Part shown: positions 1-8,937 of the stretch, in pieces
Layout of the letters: each line of letters begins with the position of its first letter
Position numbering within the stretch: the first letter of the stretch is position 1
Origin: Chrysochromulina tobinii
Taxonomy: Eukaryota > Haptophyta > Prymnesiales > Chrysochromulinaceae
NCBI GenBank assembly: GCA_001275005.1
Contig: JWZX01002839.1
Coordinates: 1 to 18,952, forward strand
Direction: 5' to 3'
DNA length: 18,952 bases
The notes under the pieces: generated by a model
Seen by the model: the letters and a program-made list of their open reading frames with translations, nothing else
The model's database searches: none
Told to the model about the DNA's origin: nothing
Made by a program: the position numbers and the translations under genes

Positions 1-3000
1 GCGCCGTCTTGAGCGTCGCCTGCTGGCGTGAGCCGGGCGGCACGGCGATCGTGTGCTTGTACTCGAGCTCGAGCGTCGCGCTCGCGCCTTTGGGCACACG
101 CGCCGTCGCGAGCGGCGCGGGCTCGCCCATGCCCAAAAAGTCGATCTCGACCCAGAGCTCAAAGACGCTTGCGTCGGCGCGCACGATCGGTGCGAGCTCG
201 AGGGCGCCGAGCTCGAGCCGGATGGCGTCCTTGGAGCCACCCAGCTGCGCCTGGCGCGCGCGCGTGAGCAGCTCGCTCGCCACGAGCGACACGACGAGGT
301 TGCCGTACGACTTGCGCTCCTCGGAGATCAGCGAGATCTTGGTGCGCACCACGTCGCCGCTGCCGCCCTTGGCGACGCTCTGCGCGAGGTGCTGCAGATT
401 GATGAAGCCCTGCGCGAGCTCACGCTCGGGCACGCGCGGTCCCCGCCCCTTGAGCACAAAGTACACGTCGCTCTCCTGCTCCGGACCCTCGAGCGCACGC
501 CGAAGGGTCTCAAGCTTGTCGCCGTCGACGGTGAGCGTCTGCGAGAAGTTGAAGTCGAGTTTGGGCGCCGTCTTGCGCAGCGGCGGCGTGCGCAGCGGCG
601 TGCCGCCGTCGAGGTCGAGCACATCGATCTCGACCCACACGTCGACGATCGCGCCGTCGCCCACGAGCGCCTCCGAAGCTGTAAGCTCGCCCACGTCGAT
701 GCGGATCGCGTCCGACGAGGACACCGGGAACTGAATGCGCCGGAGCGGCTCGACGGCGATCAAGCTCACCTGGAGCGTCGCGGCCACGCCGCCCCCCTTG
801 CGCTCGAGCTTGAGCGGTAGGTTGATGTGGTCCGTGCCTTGCTTCAGCATCGCCTCGAGGTTGAGATAGCCCTCCGCGAGCTCGCGATCCGCGCCCGAGG
901 GCCGTGCCTCCCCCTTGCCGCCGCCCCCCTTGCCGCGCGCCTTGAGCACAAAGTACACGTCCGAATCGCTCTCCTCCTTGGTGGCGAGCGCCTTCTGCAA
1001 CGCGAGCAGCGCCGCGCTCCCCGCCGGCGTGGCCACCTGATGCGTGAAGCCAAAGTCGAGCGTGGTCGAACCGCCGCCCTCGGCCGCGCTGCGTCTGGTG
1101 AGCGGCTGGTTGGTCACGGCCTTAGTACGCAAGGCGGTGGGCACCGCGCAGCACGACAAGTCGACTTCTACCCACAGCTCGGCGACCGACGGATCGTGTA
1201 CGATGTCATCGGGCAGCGAGATTGTGCCGACGCACACGCGCACCGTGTCGGCCGCTGAGGCGCGGTGCAGCGCACCGAGCGCCGCCAGAGAGATGTCGAG
1301 CGATCCGACCCGCCGCTCGTTGCTCCCGCGCAGCGTGACCGTGGCCGATGGCAGCTCGCGCCCCGCCGTGTAGAGCTCCTTAAGGTTGACGAAGCCCACT
1401 CCGAGCTGCGTCGGGCCCGAGGCGCCCTGGGCCATCGCCGTGAAGAGCACGTCCGAGTCCTGCGGCGTGGACGCCTCGAGAGCGCGCCGGAGCGCGTCGG
1501 CCTCGGCGCCGCTCGACTTGACGGGGATGCTCGCCTCGAAGTTGAGCTCGACCGTAGGCTTGGGCGTGAGCTTAGTTGTACGAAGCTGCTCCCTGGAGAG
1601 ACCAAGCACGTCCACCTCGACCCAGACCGCGCCCAGCCCGGGCGTGCGCAGCACGTCGTCGCTCAGCTTGAGCGTCTTCACGCCCACCACGAGCGGCACC
1701 GGCCTCTCGACACTCATCCCGCCCTTGCCGGTGGCGCGCGTCATGTTGCCGCGGTAGCGCGCCTGGATCTTGGCGGCGGCCTCATCGGTGGAGCCGGCCA
1801 AGAGAGCGGGTGCGCCGGCACTGAGTGAGATCGGCTTCGGCTGCGTCGCGTCGCGCAGCTCGATGGTAATGTGGAGCGCGCCCGCGGGGCCGCCGCGCAT
1901 GTCGAGCAGCGGCAGCTCGGGCGCATCGAGGCGCGCCGACGTGAGCAGCGGCGTGAGCCCGAGCTCCGCGTACCTGTGAACAAGAGAGGGCGCCGTGGTG
2001 AGCACTTGCATGCGGGCAGCGGCGTGAGCCCGAGCTCCGCGTAGAGAGGGCGCCGCGGTGAGCACTTGCATGCGGGCAGCGGCGTGAGCCCGAGCTCGGC
2101 GTACCCGATCATCGCCTCGGTGTCCTCCTCGTTCTCATCGAAGACGTTGAGGCGCAGCTTCGCCTGCTTCAGGTACTCGATGAAGTCGCCATCCCTCTCG
2201 ACTGGGAATCGGAACTCCTGCTCGTACGTCGGATGGCTCCCCTCCTTGGCCACGGTCTCGTGCTCGCCGTACTCGAAGAACTCGAAGTGCACGTACGGCG
2301 CGGGCGGGCCTGCGCCACCTGCCCGCAGCCGGAGGCCGCTCGCCCTGCGCACGGTCACGATGGCCTCGGAGGTGCGCGCGCCCGGTCGCACCGGCATGAG
2401 AGCGAGCGTGGCCACGTCGGGGAAGCGCTGCATGAACGAGTGCACCGGCGCATCGATCTTCTTGCGCATGCGCATCTCGTACACGAGCGTGCCCACCACC
2501 TGCGGTGCCCCACTCGCGCCAGACGGTTCGGAGACCGAATAGAGCTGCGCGTGCTTCACGAGCTTGCCGCGCCGCCCCTGCAGCAGCTCGCGCAGCGGGG
2601 CGTCCGTGCGCGCCACGAGCGCGCACTCGACGCCGAGGGACTGGTACAGCTCGATGGCGAGCACTGACGTGGCCGCGTAGTGCAGGAAGAGGTCATTCAC
2701 CTCGAGCACGAACTGAGCCGTGAAGTCGAACTCGGGCTCAAGTCCCTGTCGCATCGGGCTCGCCTGCGTGTCGTGCTGGTAGAAGTCGAACGAGCAGAAG
2801 GTCGACGGGCGCGCCCGGAAGAAGGCGGGCTGCAGCGAGGCGCGCACCACGCGCAGCTCGAAGATGTTCTCGTCCAGCCGCACATCCACCTCCGAGTCGT
2901 TCGAGATGGTCGAGTCGGCGATCGACTCGGTATCCGCCGCGGCCAGGGGCAGTACGGCGCCGCGGCCCCCCACCGCATGCGAGGTGCGCCGGCCGTCGCC

Positions 3001-4797
3001 GCCCGCGCCGCCACTGAGCACCATCTTGCCGCCGCCGGCGCGCCCGCCGGCGCCCGAGCGCGCGACGGACTCCTGCACGAGGAGCAGCTGACGCTTGGCC
3101 TCAGCCAGCTCAGCGACACGTTGCGCCTCGCGCCTCTGGATCCGGCCAGCCTCCTCTTTGGCCGCCTTCTTGGCGGCCTCGAGCTCGGCGGTGAGCACGT
3201 TACGCAGCTGCGTCTGGTTCTTGAGCAGCAGCTCCGTCTTCTCAAGCTGCGTGATCAGCTCCGAGTTCTGGAGAAGGATCGATTCGACTTCACGCTTGGC
3301 CAAGGGAGAGAGCCCGAGAGACTTGAGGTCCGTGTCCACCAGCCGAAGCCCCGCGGCGGCGACGGCGGTCGCCGAGCTCGTGTCAACGTTCTCGCGGGTG
3401 GCGCGGCGCACCATCTCGAGCGCACGCTCGATCTCCTGCGGCGGCACGCCCGTATCTCCCGTGAAGAGCGCGAGCTGCTTCTTGAGCCGCTCGATCTCCT
3501 CATCTCGCTCGCCGAGCTCGGCGGCCACCTTGCGCTCGGCACGGCGAGCCTCCTCGCGCTCCGCCTGGATGAGCGAGATGCGGCCCTCTACCTTGGCGGT
3601 CGCATCGCTCAGGTCCTTCTTGCCCCGCCGCAGCGCCTCCGCCTCCTCCTGCAGCTTCTTGATCTTCGCGTCGCGCATCGCGAGCTCCTGCTTCTGGCGC
3701 GCGATCTCTCCCGCGTCGTCATTTGAAAAAGCCTTGGAGATGAGCCGGCGGTTCTCCTCCTGCAGGCAGTGCAGCTCGGCCTTGAGGCTCTCGATCTCAA
3801 GTGCGCGCTCATTCGCCTCCTCCTGCGCCAGCGCCGCCGCCCCCGCCTCCTGCTGCAGCCGCGAGCGCTCGAAGCGCTCCTTTTTCAGGGCGCCGTTGAG
3901 GTCGCTCATCTGCGAGAGCACCTTCTCGTGGTTCTCGCGCAGCGTTTTGAAGCGCGCATCGAGGTGCTGGTAGCGCTGCTCGAGCAGCATCGTGTCAAAC
4001 TGGCTCTTCTTGAGCTGTCGCCGCAGCTCGGCGCCCACGGCGCCATCGGATACGCCTGCCGCCAAGGCGCTGCGGGCCGCGCCGAAGTCGGCGGACTCAG
4101 ACACCGCCTCTTCGTGTTGGTGTTGGGCTGCCTTGGCACTCATCATATCCTCTTGCAGCGCAATCCGGGCGCGTAGCTCCTCGAGTGTGCGGTCCTTGTC
4201 CTGCAGCATCTCGAGCAGCGAGCGCATGTCGCCCGCCCCGCCCTCGGTGCCACCGCCGCCAGCCGCGGCCGGCCGAGCGGATGATGGACGGTCAGCTCCG
4301 GGCGGCCCACCCGCTGGCGCTGCGGTGCCGCCGATGGCAGAAGCGCTACGCGGCGCACTCGCCGGCCGCGCGGTCGGTGCCTGCCGCTTCTGCCGCGTGA
4401 TCGGCCCGCGGCCCGCACTGGCGTTCCCGGTGCCCGCCTGCTGCTTGAGCACCAGGAGCTGCTGCTGGAGCCGCGACTCGTACGCCTCGCGCCGCGAAAG
4501 CTCGAGCTCGAGCTCCGAGATGCGGTCGGCTTTGGATGCCTCAGCGACAGCCTTTGCCTTTGCGGCCGGCGCGAGGTCCTTAGGCACCGTCTGCGATTGC
4601 CAGTCGTTGCGGATCCGAACGAGCTGCACGCCTAGCTTCTTGACAGTCTCGCTCTTCTCCATGTTGGCTTTCTTGAGCTCGGCATTTTCTCGCTCGAGCC
4701 GCGCAAGGCGGTCCTCGACAACACCGTCTGGCAAGCGTGGCACGACGAGCATGCCAGCGTGCAGAAAACTCCACCGCTGCGTTTTCCCGCGAAACAT
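1..4797 (-). CDS. RPGRIP1L: RPGRIP1L/NPHP8-like ciliary transition-zone scaffold, coiled-coil plus multiple C2 domains (3' end outside window)
   Basis: Large scaffold resembling vertebrate RPGRIP1L (fantom/NPHP8), which sits at the ciliary transition zone and gates protein entry. Exon 1 (4797-2105) encodes 897 residues: an N-terminal block with LPDGVVEDRLARLERENAEL as in RPGRIP1L, long coiled coils to about residue 560 broken by an Ala/Pro/Gly-rich stretch (about 130-215), a first C2 near 645-790 (starts FELRVVRASL) and a second from about 800. A 131-nt intron (2104-1974) restores the frame; exon 2 stays open for 1973 nt to the window edge (about 657 codons, checked for stops). It finishes the second C2 (YAELGLTPLLTS), then has a perfect IQ calmodulin-binding motif (IQARYRGNMTR, about residue 965) and at least four tandem modules like the RPGR-interacting C2 domain, each with a WVE(V/I)D signature near 1013, 1162, 1340 and 1501. 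At over 1550 residues and incomplete, it exceeds vertebrate RPGRIP1L (about 1300). Family call is by recognition; function is inferred. Confidence 0.85.
1946..2104 (-). repeat. Three-copy exon-derived repeat across the intron/exon 2 boundary
   Basis: A 27-nt block beginning TACGCSGAGCTCGGGCTC occurs three times on the minus strand, at 2103-2077, 2043-2017 and 1972-1946. The second and third copies are identical; the first differs by one base (C for G). The third copy is coding exon. Copies one and two are each followed by the shared cassette, while the exon copy continues into unrelated coding sequence (CTCACGTCGG). This is what a target-site duplication followed by unit amplification would leave. 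Confidence 0.85.
1974..2104 (-). mobile_element. Introner-like intron in the RPGRIP1L-like gene (131 nt, tandemly doubled unit)
   Basis: On the coding strand exon 1 ends ATGATCGG; the intron starts GTACGCCGAG and ends TTGTTCACAG; exon 2 starts GTACGCGGAG. Removing 131 nt (not a multiple of 3) restores M-I-G-Y-A-E and reopens the C2 frame; without splicing the frame is lost and stops at 1741. The intron consists of two copies of a roughly 60-nt unit. Each unit has 27 nt matching the start of exon 2 (2103-2077 and 2043-2017; exon copy 1972-1946) followed by a 33-nt cassette (2076-2044 and 2016-1984). Only the second unit has the TTGTTCACAG tail with a splice acceptor. The cassette contains GTGCTCACC, whose CTCAC suits a branch point, and ends in CCCTCTC. 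Its last 30 nt recur in the intron at 15292-15369 of an unrelated gene. Splicing is inferred from frame and consensus sites, not from transcripts. Confidence 0.75.
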
Positions 4798-4890
4798 GCG
4801 AAAGTGCCCAACGAGACGCTCCTTTCTAATTTCTCACATACATCTGACATCTCATGAGCAGCCCTCCGCCACGAACCGCCTCGACGTAAA

Positions 4891-5451
4891 TTACTCCCTA
4901 AACTCATGAGCGGCATCGAGCATGCATTCGTCGTCCTCGGCGGTGCACTCGAGGATGCGTTGGCACTGGGCGACGATGGACACGAGATGGCGCAGAAAGA
5001 TGTTCATCGCCGTGTACTGACGTTCGGGTGAGAACCGCAGCCAGCGCCCCGCGTTCCATGAGCCGAAGGCGGTGCCAGCGCGCGCCAGCCGCCCGTAGAT
5101 ACGCCACGTCACCCGCGGGTCCCGGCGCGAGGCCTCGCGAACGAGAGCGAAGAAGGCGGGCACGATCTCGTACAGCGCCCTCTTGAGCTCCATGCACTTG
5201 CGATGCGCGCTCTCGGTCGCGAGCGCGCTCGGCCCAGCAGCACGCGGTGGCGCTCGATACGGCGCGACGAGGATGCCGAGCCCCGCGTGCGAGGGCACCA
5301 CGTTGTGCTCCATGTGCCACTGAAGCAGCGGAGAGCGCCGGCCGAGGTGGCGCAGGTTCTCCTGCAGCAGCTCGCCCGAGCGCCATGGCTGCGTGCGCGC
5401 GATGCGCTGGATGGTGCCCTCCGTGTCCAGCCACACGAGGCGTCGGATCAT
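4891..5451 (-). CDS. Unrecognised protein, 5' end uncertain
   Basis: I do not recognise this protein. From the ATG at 5451 the frame runs 186 codons (starts MIRRLVWLDTEGTIQRI, ends AAHEFRE). It is rich in Arg, Trp and hydrophobic helices (MNIFLRHLVSIVAQCQRILE) and lacks an obvious signal or membrane segment. The frame stays open upstream of this ATG to a stop near 5540 with no further ATG, so the true 5' end may come from another exon. A plausible upstream exon lies in a different frame from the ATG at 5782 (starts MGYIAKFFLVAPFVSS, hydrophobic and signal-like); joining it needs an intron of length 1 mod 3 or a one-base correction, and I could not pick a convincing splice pair. The stop is only 93 bp upstream of the RPGRIP1L-like ATG on the same strand. 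Coding status rests on frame length and protein-like composition, so confidence is moderate. Confidence 0.45.
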   Translation of the reverse strand: MIRRLVWLDTEGTIQRIARTQPWRSGELLQENLRHLGRRSPLLQWHMEHNVVPSHAGLGILVAPYRAPPRAAGPSALATESAHRKCMELKRALYEIVPAFFALVREASRRDPRVTWRIYGRLARAGTAFGSWNAGRWLRFSPERQYTAMNIFLRHLVSIVAQCQRILECTAEDDECMLDAAHEFRE

Positions 5452-6202
5452 GTTGTGCCGCGCCGTCACCGTGGCGCTTGCTGGGCGACCAGCTGCCACT
5501 GCCTCCGTCGCCGCTGCCGCTCGATGTCCACGGGAGCTTTCGGCTCAGGCGCGTCACGGGTCCGACGATCACGTCGTCCCTGGCCGGGCCCTTTTTTTCG
5601 AGGATAGAAGGGACGCCTTTCGCCCGCGTCCAGGATGCCGGAGTCGGGAGCAGCGTCACGTTCGCTGACTCGCGAACACGGAGTTGTTGTGCCGTTACGC
5701 GCCGCCGCGACACGAGGCCATCGGTTGAGGTCACGCTGCTCACGAATGGCGCGACGAGGAAGAATTTTGCAATATAACCCATCACACTGGTCGGCACGCG
5801 CGCGATCGACGCGGCCTTGGAGCGCAGGCGACCTGTGCGCTTCTCCTCGGACGGTTCCAGTGGACTATCTTGCCACAGAACCTTGCCACGGTTATCATGC
5901 CACAGGATCAGGCGAGGTGCCGGCGTTCGGGCGAACCCAGCAAGACGTGACCCGCCGGCAAGCGGCGAGACGCCACCCGATGTGCTGATCAGCATGATCA
6001 TCAATCACGCACGAGCACTCGGGGCAAAATCCGGGACTTTTGCACAAATTGCACTCGCAACGCATGGTGGTCATGGGTGGTGCGCTACTATGTACAAATA
6101 TCTTGGTCACACACCAATGTGAGAACTGCGTACACACCCCATCGCCGAGGTTGCGGGCAATCCAATTATCTGACTCAACTGTCGTCTAGTTCCAAGTTCG
6201 AG
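5452..6202. other. Gap between the unrecognised gene and the FtsH-like gene: possible 5' exon plus non-coding DNA
   Basis: About 5500-5782 stays open on the minus strand in the frame beginning MGYIAKFF and may be a 5' exon of the downstream unrecognised gene. From about 5990 to 6200 the base composition is clearly less GC-rich than the genes, consistent with 3' flank of the FtsH-like gene. A perfect 12-bp palindrome (TGCTGATCAGCA, 5982-5993) abuts an 8-bp one (ATGATCAT, 5993-6000), and three TGCCAC copies lie at about 5870-5905. I see no RNA gene here and no M41 peptidase motif continuing the FtsH-like frame. Confidence 0.5.
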
Positions 6203-7811
6203 TTAGCTGTTCGACCGGGCCGGTCCGGGCGCAGGAGGCGGCTCTCCAGCCCACCCTGGCCACCACGCGGGTTTGACCGGCAGCAGCCCATCGAGGACGA
6301 CGCTGCCAGGCGCGCGGCGACGCGCCGCGTTGAATGAGTTGATCGCACCCACAAAGTCAGCCTGCACGACCTCGGCGGCAGAGCGCCGCACCGAGCGGAT
6401 CGCCGCCTCGTTGCCCAGCGCCGCGAGCTCGGCGCCCGAGTACGAGGGCGTGGCTGCCGCGAGGAGCGCGAGGTCGACGTCGGCGGCCAGCTTGAGCTTA
6501 CGCGTGTGCACGCGCAAGATCGCAAGGCGGCCGGTCTCGTCGGGGAGAGAGATGCGCACGAGGCGATCGAAGCGACCAGGGCGTGTGAGGGCGGGGTCGA
6601 GGATCTCATACCGATTGGTCGCGCCCATGACGACGACGCCATTGTTCGACGTCTCGACGACCGTCCATGCACGCGAGCATCTGGTTAAGCGTCTGCTCCG
6701 CCTCGTCGTTGGAGCCCGACATGCGGAGCGACCGCTGCTTGCCGAGCGCGTCGAGCTCATCAACAAAGATCAGGCACGGCGCCGCCGCCGCCGCCTCTTT
6801 GAACAGGGCGCGCACGCGTGCCGCGCCGCGCCCGACGAAGAGCTCGACGAAGTCGGAGCCCGAGCAGTAGAAGAAGGGAACACCGGCCTGAGCGGCCATG
6901 ACGCGGGCAAGGAGGGTCTTACCCGTGCCCGGAGGACCGACCATGAGCACGCCGCTCGGGAGCCGCGCGCCCGCGGCCGTGTACCGGCTCGGGTCCTTGA
7001 GCATCGACACGACCTCCTGCACCTCCTGCTTTGCCGTGTCCACGCCTGCGATGTCGTCGAAGCTCAGGTCATCGGCGGAGAGGCGGAGCGAGTTAGAGGC
7101 CTTCTTGCCGACGTTGCCTGTCGCGCCGTTCATCTGGCGCCGCATCAGCGAGTATACCGCCGCGAGCCATATGCACGGGAGGAGCAGCGGAACCAGCGAC
7201 GCCAGGCCCGAGGTGGCCGCCGCGCGAAAGTCGACGCCCGAGCGGTGCAGGAAAAAGGCGACGTCGGGTGCGAGGCGTGCCGGGAGCGTGTAGGCGGGCT
7301 GGCCGTTGAGCATGAACGTGTACCGCGAAAGGCTGATGCGCAGGTCCGAGATCGAGGCTGCTTGGGTGGTGACGAGAGTCATGAAGGCTGCGTAGGATAC
7401 CTCGACCGGCCGCGGCGCACTAGCAGTGCGACGCGCCATCTGCACCATGAGGAAGACGAGTGCGGCCAGTACGGGCACGAGCGGCTTGAGGCGCGCCAGT
7501 ATTCGCAGCAGCGGCTTGAGGCGGGCCAGCAACCGCACCAGGGGCGGCTTCAGGCGCGCTAGGACGCGCAGCCAGGGAGGCTCCTCCTCGCCAGCCGCCG
7601 CCGGCTTCAGTCGGCGGAGAGGCTCCTGCGGCTTCCTCACGGTGATCTTTGATGACGGCGGTGGCGGAGAGGCGGCGAGCAGCGGCGCGCGTGTACGCTG
7701 GTAGTGCCGCGGCAGCGGCGGCAGTGGTGAGACGGTTGACGGCGGACATAGGCCCGGCAACGGCGAGAGGAGCCCGAGCGCCACCGCGTGGACGAGGCTC
7801 AGGACTAGCAT
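6203..7811 (-). CDS. FtsH-like AAA+ ATPase lacking the M41 peptidase domain, probably plastid-targeted (one frame break)
   Basis: Membrane-anchored AAA+ ATPase of the FtsH family. From the ATG at 7811: a signal-like start ([20 protein letters not shown]) and Pro/Ser-rich transit-like region, suggesting bipartite targeting to a complex plastid; a repeated amphipathic LARLKP stretch; a membrane segment near residue 115; a second near 205; then the AAA domain with Walker A GPPGTGKT (about 289), pore loop FVELFVG, Walker [13 protein letters not shown] (about 347) and second-region-of-homology [12 protein letters not shown] plus RPGRFDR (about 400-415). The ATPase motifs look intact. At 6661-6662, just after ACMD, the frame shifts: one extra base or two missing bases separate MD from [13 protein letters not shown]. 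After the lid helix ([13 protein letters not shown]) the protein ends within about 60 residues with no HEAGH zinc motif, giving about 535 residues, shorter than typical FtsH. FtsHi proteins usually keep an inactive peptidase domain; here it is absent. Confidence 0.85.
7481..7610 (-). repeat. LKP repeat, 30-33 nt period, in the FtsH-like N-terminus
   Basis: The plus-strand motif GCGGCTTGAG or close variants recurs at about 7481, 7511, 7544 and 7602, encoding R-L-K-P steps spaced 10-11 residues apart except for the outermost one. The translated stretch alternates Leu/Val with Arg/Lys, consistent with an amphipathic helix immediately before the first membrane segment. Codons differ between copies, so the repeat is not very recent. 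Confidence 0.7.
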
Positions 7812-8319
7812 CGTGCGTCGAGGTGTACCGGTAAGTTCGTGTCGATAGAGGAGAAGCGATCTCGCCGATTTGCTCCCTGCTACCGTTCATAGGACGGCTC
7901 CGCAGCCGACTCGCGGTCAAAAAGTACTGAGTTCTCGTTCACTCGAGCTCCGCATGTTTAATCATTCCACGTATCAATTTTATTCGTGTTCTGCTCGACA
8001 AAACCATGCAAAACGACACGTACCGCGGCGCCCATGTTCGCCAACGATCCGCGCAGAAACTCTTACGAGGAACCGGCCCCAGTAACAGAAACCCCTTTGG
8101 AGAATAACTGCGTGACAGTGGAAGAGTGGATACATTCGGTGTTTTCAGTCCAGAAAGCGTGAATAGAGTCGGTATTCCTGTTCACTGCCTCGCTGTTTAC
8201 GTGTGTGTGTGAGTTTAAAACAGGACAACACTGTACAGTGGCGCTCATGCGGGCGCGTCCGTGTATTCATAATGAATAGAGCCGCGTCCGACCGACCGAC
8301 GCACGCGTGGACCACCAAC
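7812..8319. promoter_or_regulatory. Divergent intergenic region, probable shared promoter of two plastid-protein genes
   Basis: This region of about 500 bp separates the FtsH-like ATG (minus, 7811) from the small membrane protein (plus, 8320). Both products look plastid-targeted, so co-regulation is plausible. The middle (about 7920-8260) is visibly less GC-rich than the flanking genes. A perfect inverted repeat ATTCAT-A-ATGAAT (8265-8277) overlaps an upstream in-frame ATG at 8272. I see no clear TATA box at a convincing distance and no tRNA or other RNA gene. Confidence 0.4.
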
Positions 8320-8844
8320 ATGCTGCTCTTACTAGCGTGGAGCGCCTCCTTGGGAATCAGCGCCATACCGAAATCCGTGGCCGCTCTCCCTTTACCCAGC
8401 ACCAGCCGCTGCTCCAGCCCTCGCTGCGGTTTTAAGCGCGACGATGACCCGCTCGTCCGCAATTGCGACGCCGGCGTTCTTGTTGGCTATGGCGTTGTGC
8501 AGGCACTCGTCGATCAGCTGCTGCTGCCTTTTGCCACTGCCCAGCCTGAGCTGTTCACTCAGGATAAGCCTGTGGATGCTGCGCCGCTGCAAGGCCTCAT
8601 ACTGGCGGCGTTGTGGGTCGGAATCACCACGGCAGTGGACGGGTATCGCCCAGAGGTCACTCGAGTGTGGCCCGAAATGCTCAAGCCGTTGGTGATCGCT
8701 TGGGTGAGTATGAGTGCGATCATGATAGGATCGTTTGCCCTCGTCGGTTTACCGCTGGATGCGGAGTTCGAGTTCGTTCTGGGGTCCGCCACCGTCATGG
8801 GCGGCTGGCGGTGGTTGTACTCGTTCGGACTGCCTCTCCCGTAG
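8320..8844 (+). CDS. Small multi-pass membrane protein, probably plastid-targeted; family not recognised
   Basis: The protein has 174 residues from the ATG at 8320. I chose this start because it opens directly into a signal peptide (MLLLLAWSASLGISAIPKSV) followed by a Ser/Arg/Pro-rich stretch (PSTSRCSSPRCGFKR) that reads as a transit peptide; in-frame ATGs also exist at 8272 and further upstream and would bury the signal. The mature part has three or four hydrophobic segments: GVLVGYGVVQALVDQLLL, LQGLILAALWVGITTAV, LVIAWVSMSAIMIGSFAL and a weaker last one near VLGSATVMGGWRWLYS. The conserved-looking WRWLY and the arrangement are reminiscent of uncharacterised thylakoid or envelope proteins, but I cannot name a family. 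It is divergent with the FtsH-like gene and ends 93 bp from the convergent MTO1 stop. Confidence 0.7.
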   Translation: MLLLLAWSASLGISAIPKSVAALPLPSTSRCSSPRCGFKRDDDPLVRNCDAGVLVGYGVVQALVDQLLLPFATAQPELFTQDKPVDAAPLQGLILAALWVGITTAVDGYRPEVTRVWPEMLKPLVIAWVSMSAIMIGSFALVGLPLDAEFEFVLGSATVMGGWRWLYSFGLPLP

Positions 8845-8937
8845 GCGCGCACGCTACACGTGTCCTATGCGTATGCGTGTGTAAATCGTGCGTCACTGCG
8901 TGTGGCCGTTTACCAATTCTATGCTTACCGCTAGAGT

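Noticed and set aside
3190-3205. GGTGAGCACGTT, resembling part of the introner core
   Set aside because: Only about 10 nt match, the GAGAGGGCGCC part is absent, there is no flanking duplication, and it lies in an uninterrupted coding frame.
2680-3973. Long plus-strand frames antisense to the RPGRIP1L-like coiled coil
   Set aside because: They mirror Glu/Leu/Arg-rich coiled-coil codons on the other strand and show no independent protein features.
5982-6000. Adjacent palindromes TGCTGATCAGCA and ATGATCAT
   Set aside because: They lie in non-coding DNA between genes and are short, with no repeat elsewhere in the window; this may be chance.
5895-6137. Minus-strand frame with a zinc-ribbon-like CNLCKSPGFCPECSC peptide
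   Set aside because: It is only about 80 codons, lies in AT-richer intergenic DNA, has no supporting context, and its Cys spacing can occur by chance.
8872-8884. TGTAA 36 nt after the stop of the small membrane protein, as a polyadenylation signal
   Set aside because: TGTAA is a green-algal signal, the lineage is uncertain, and a single pentamer match is weak evidence.
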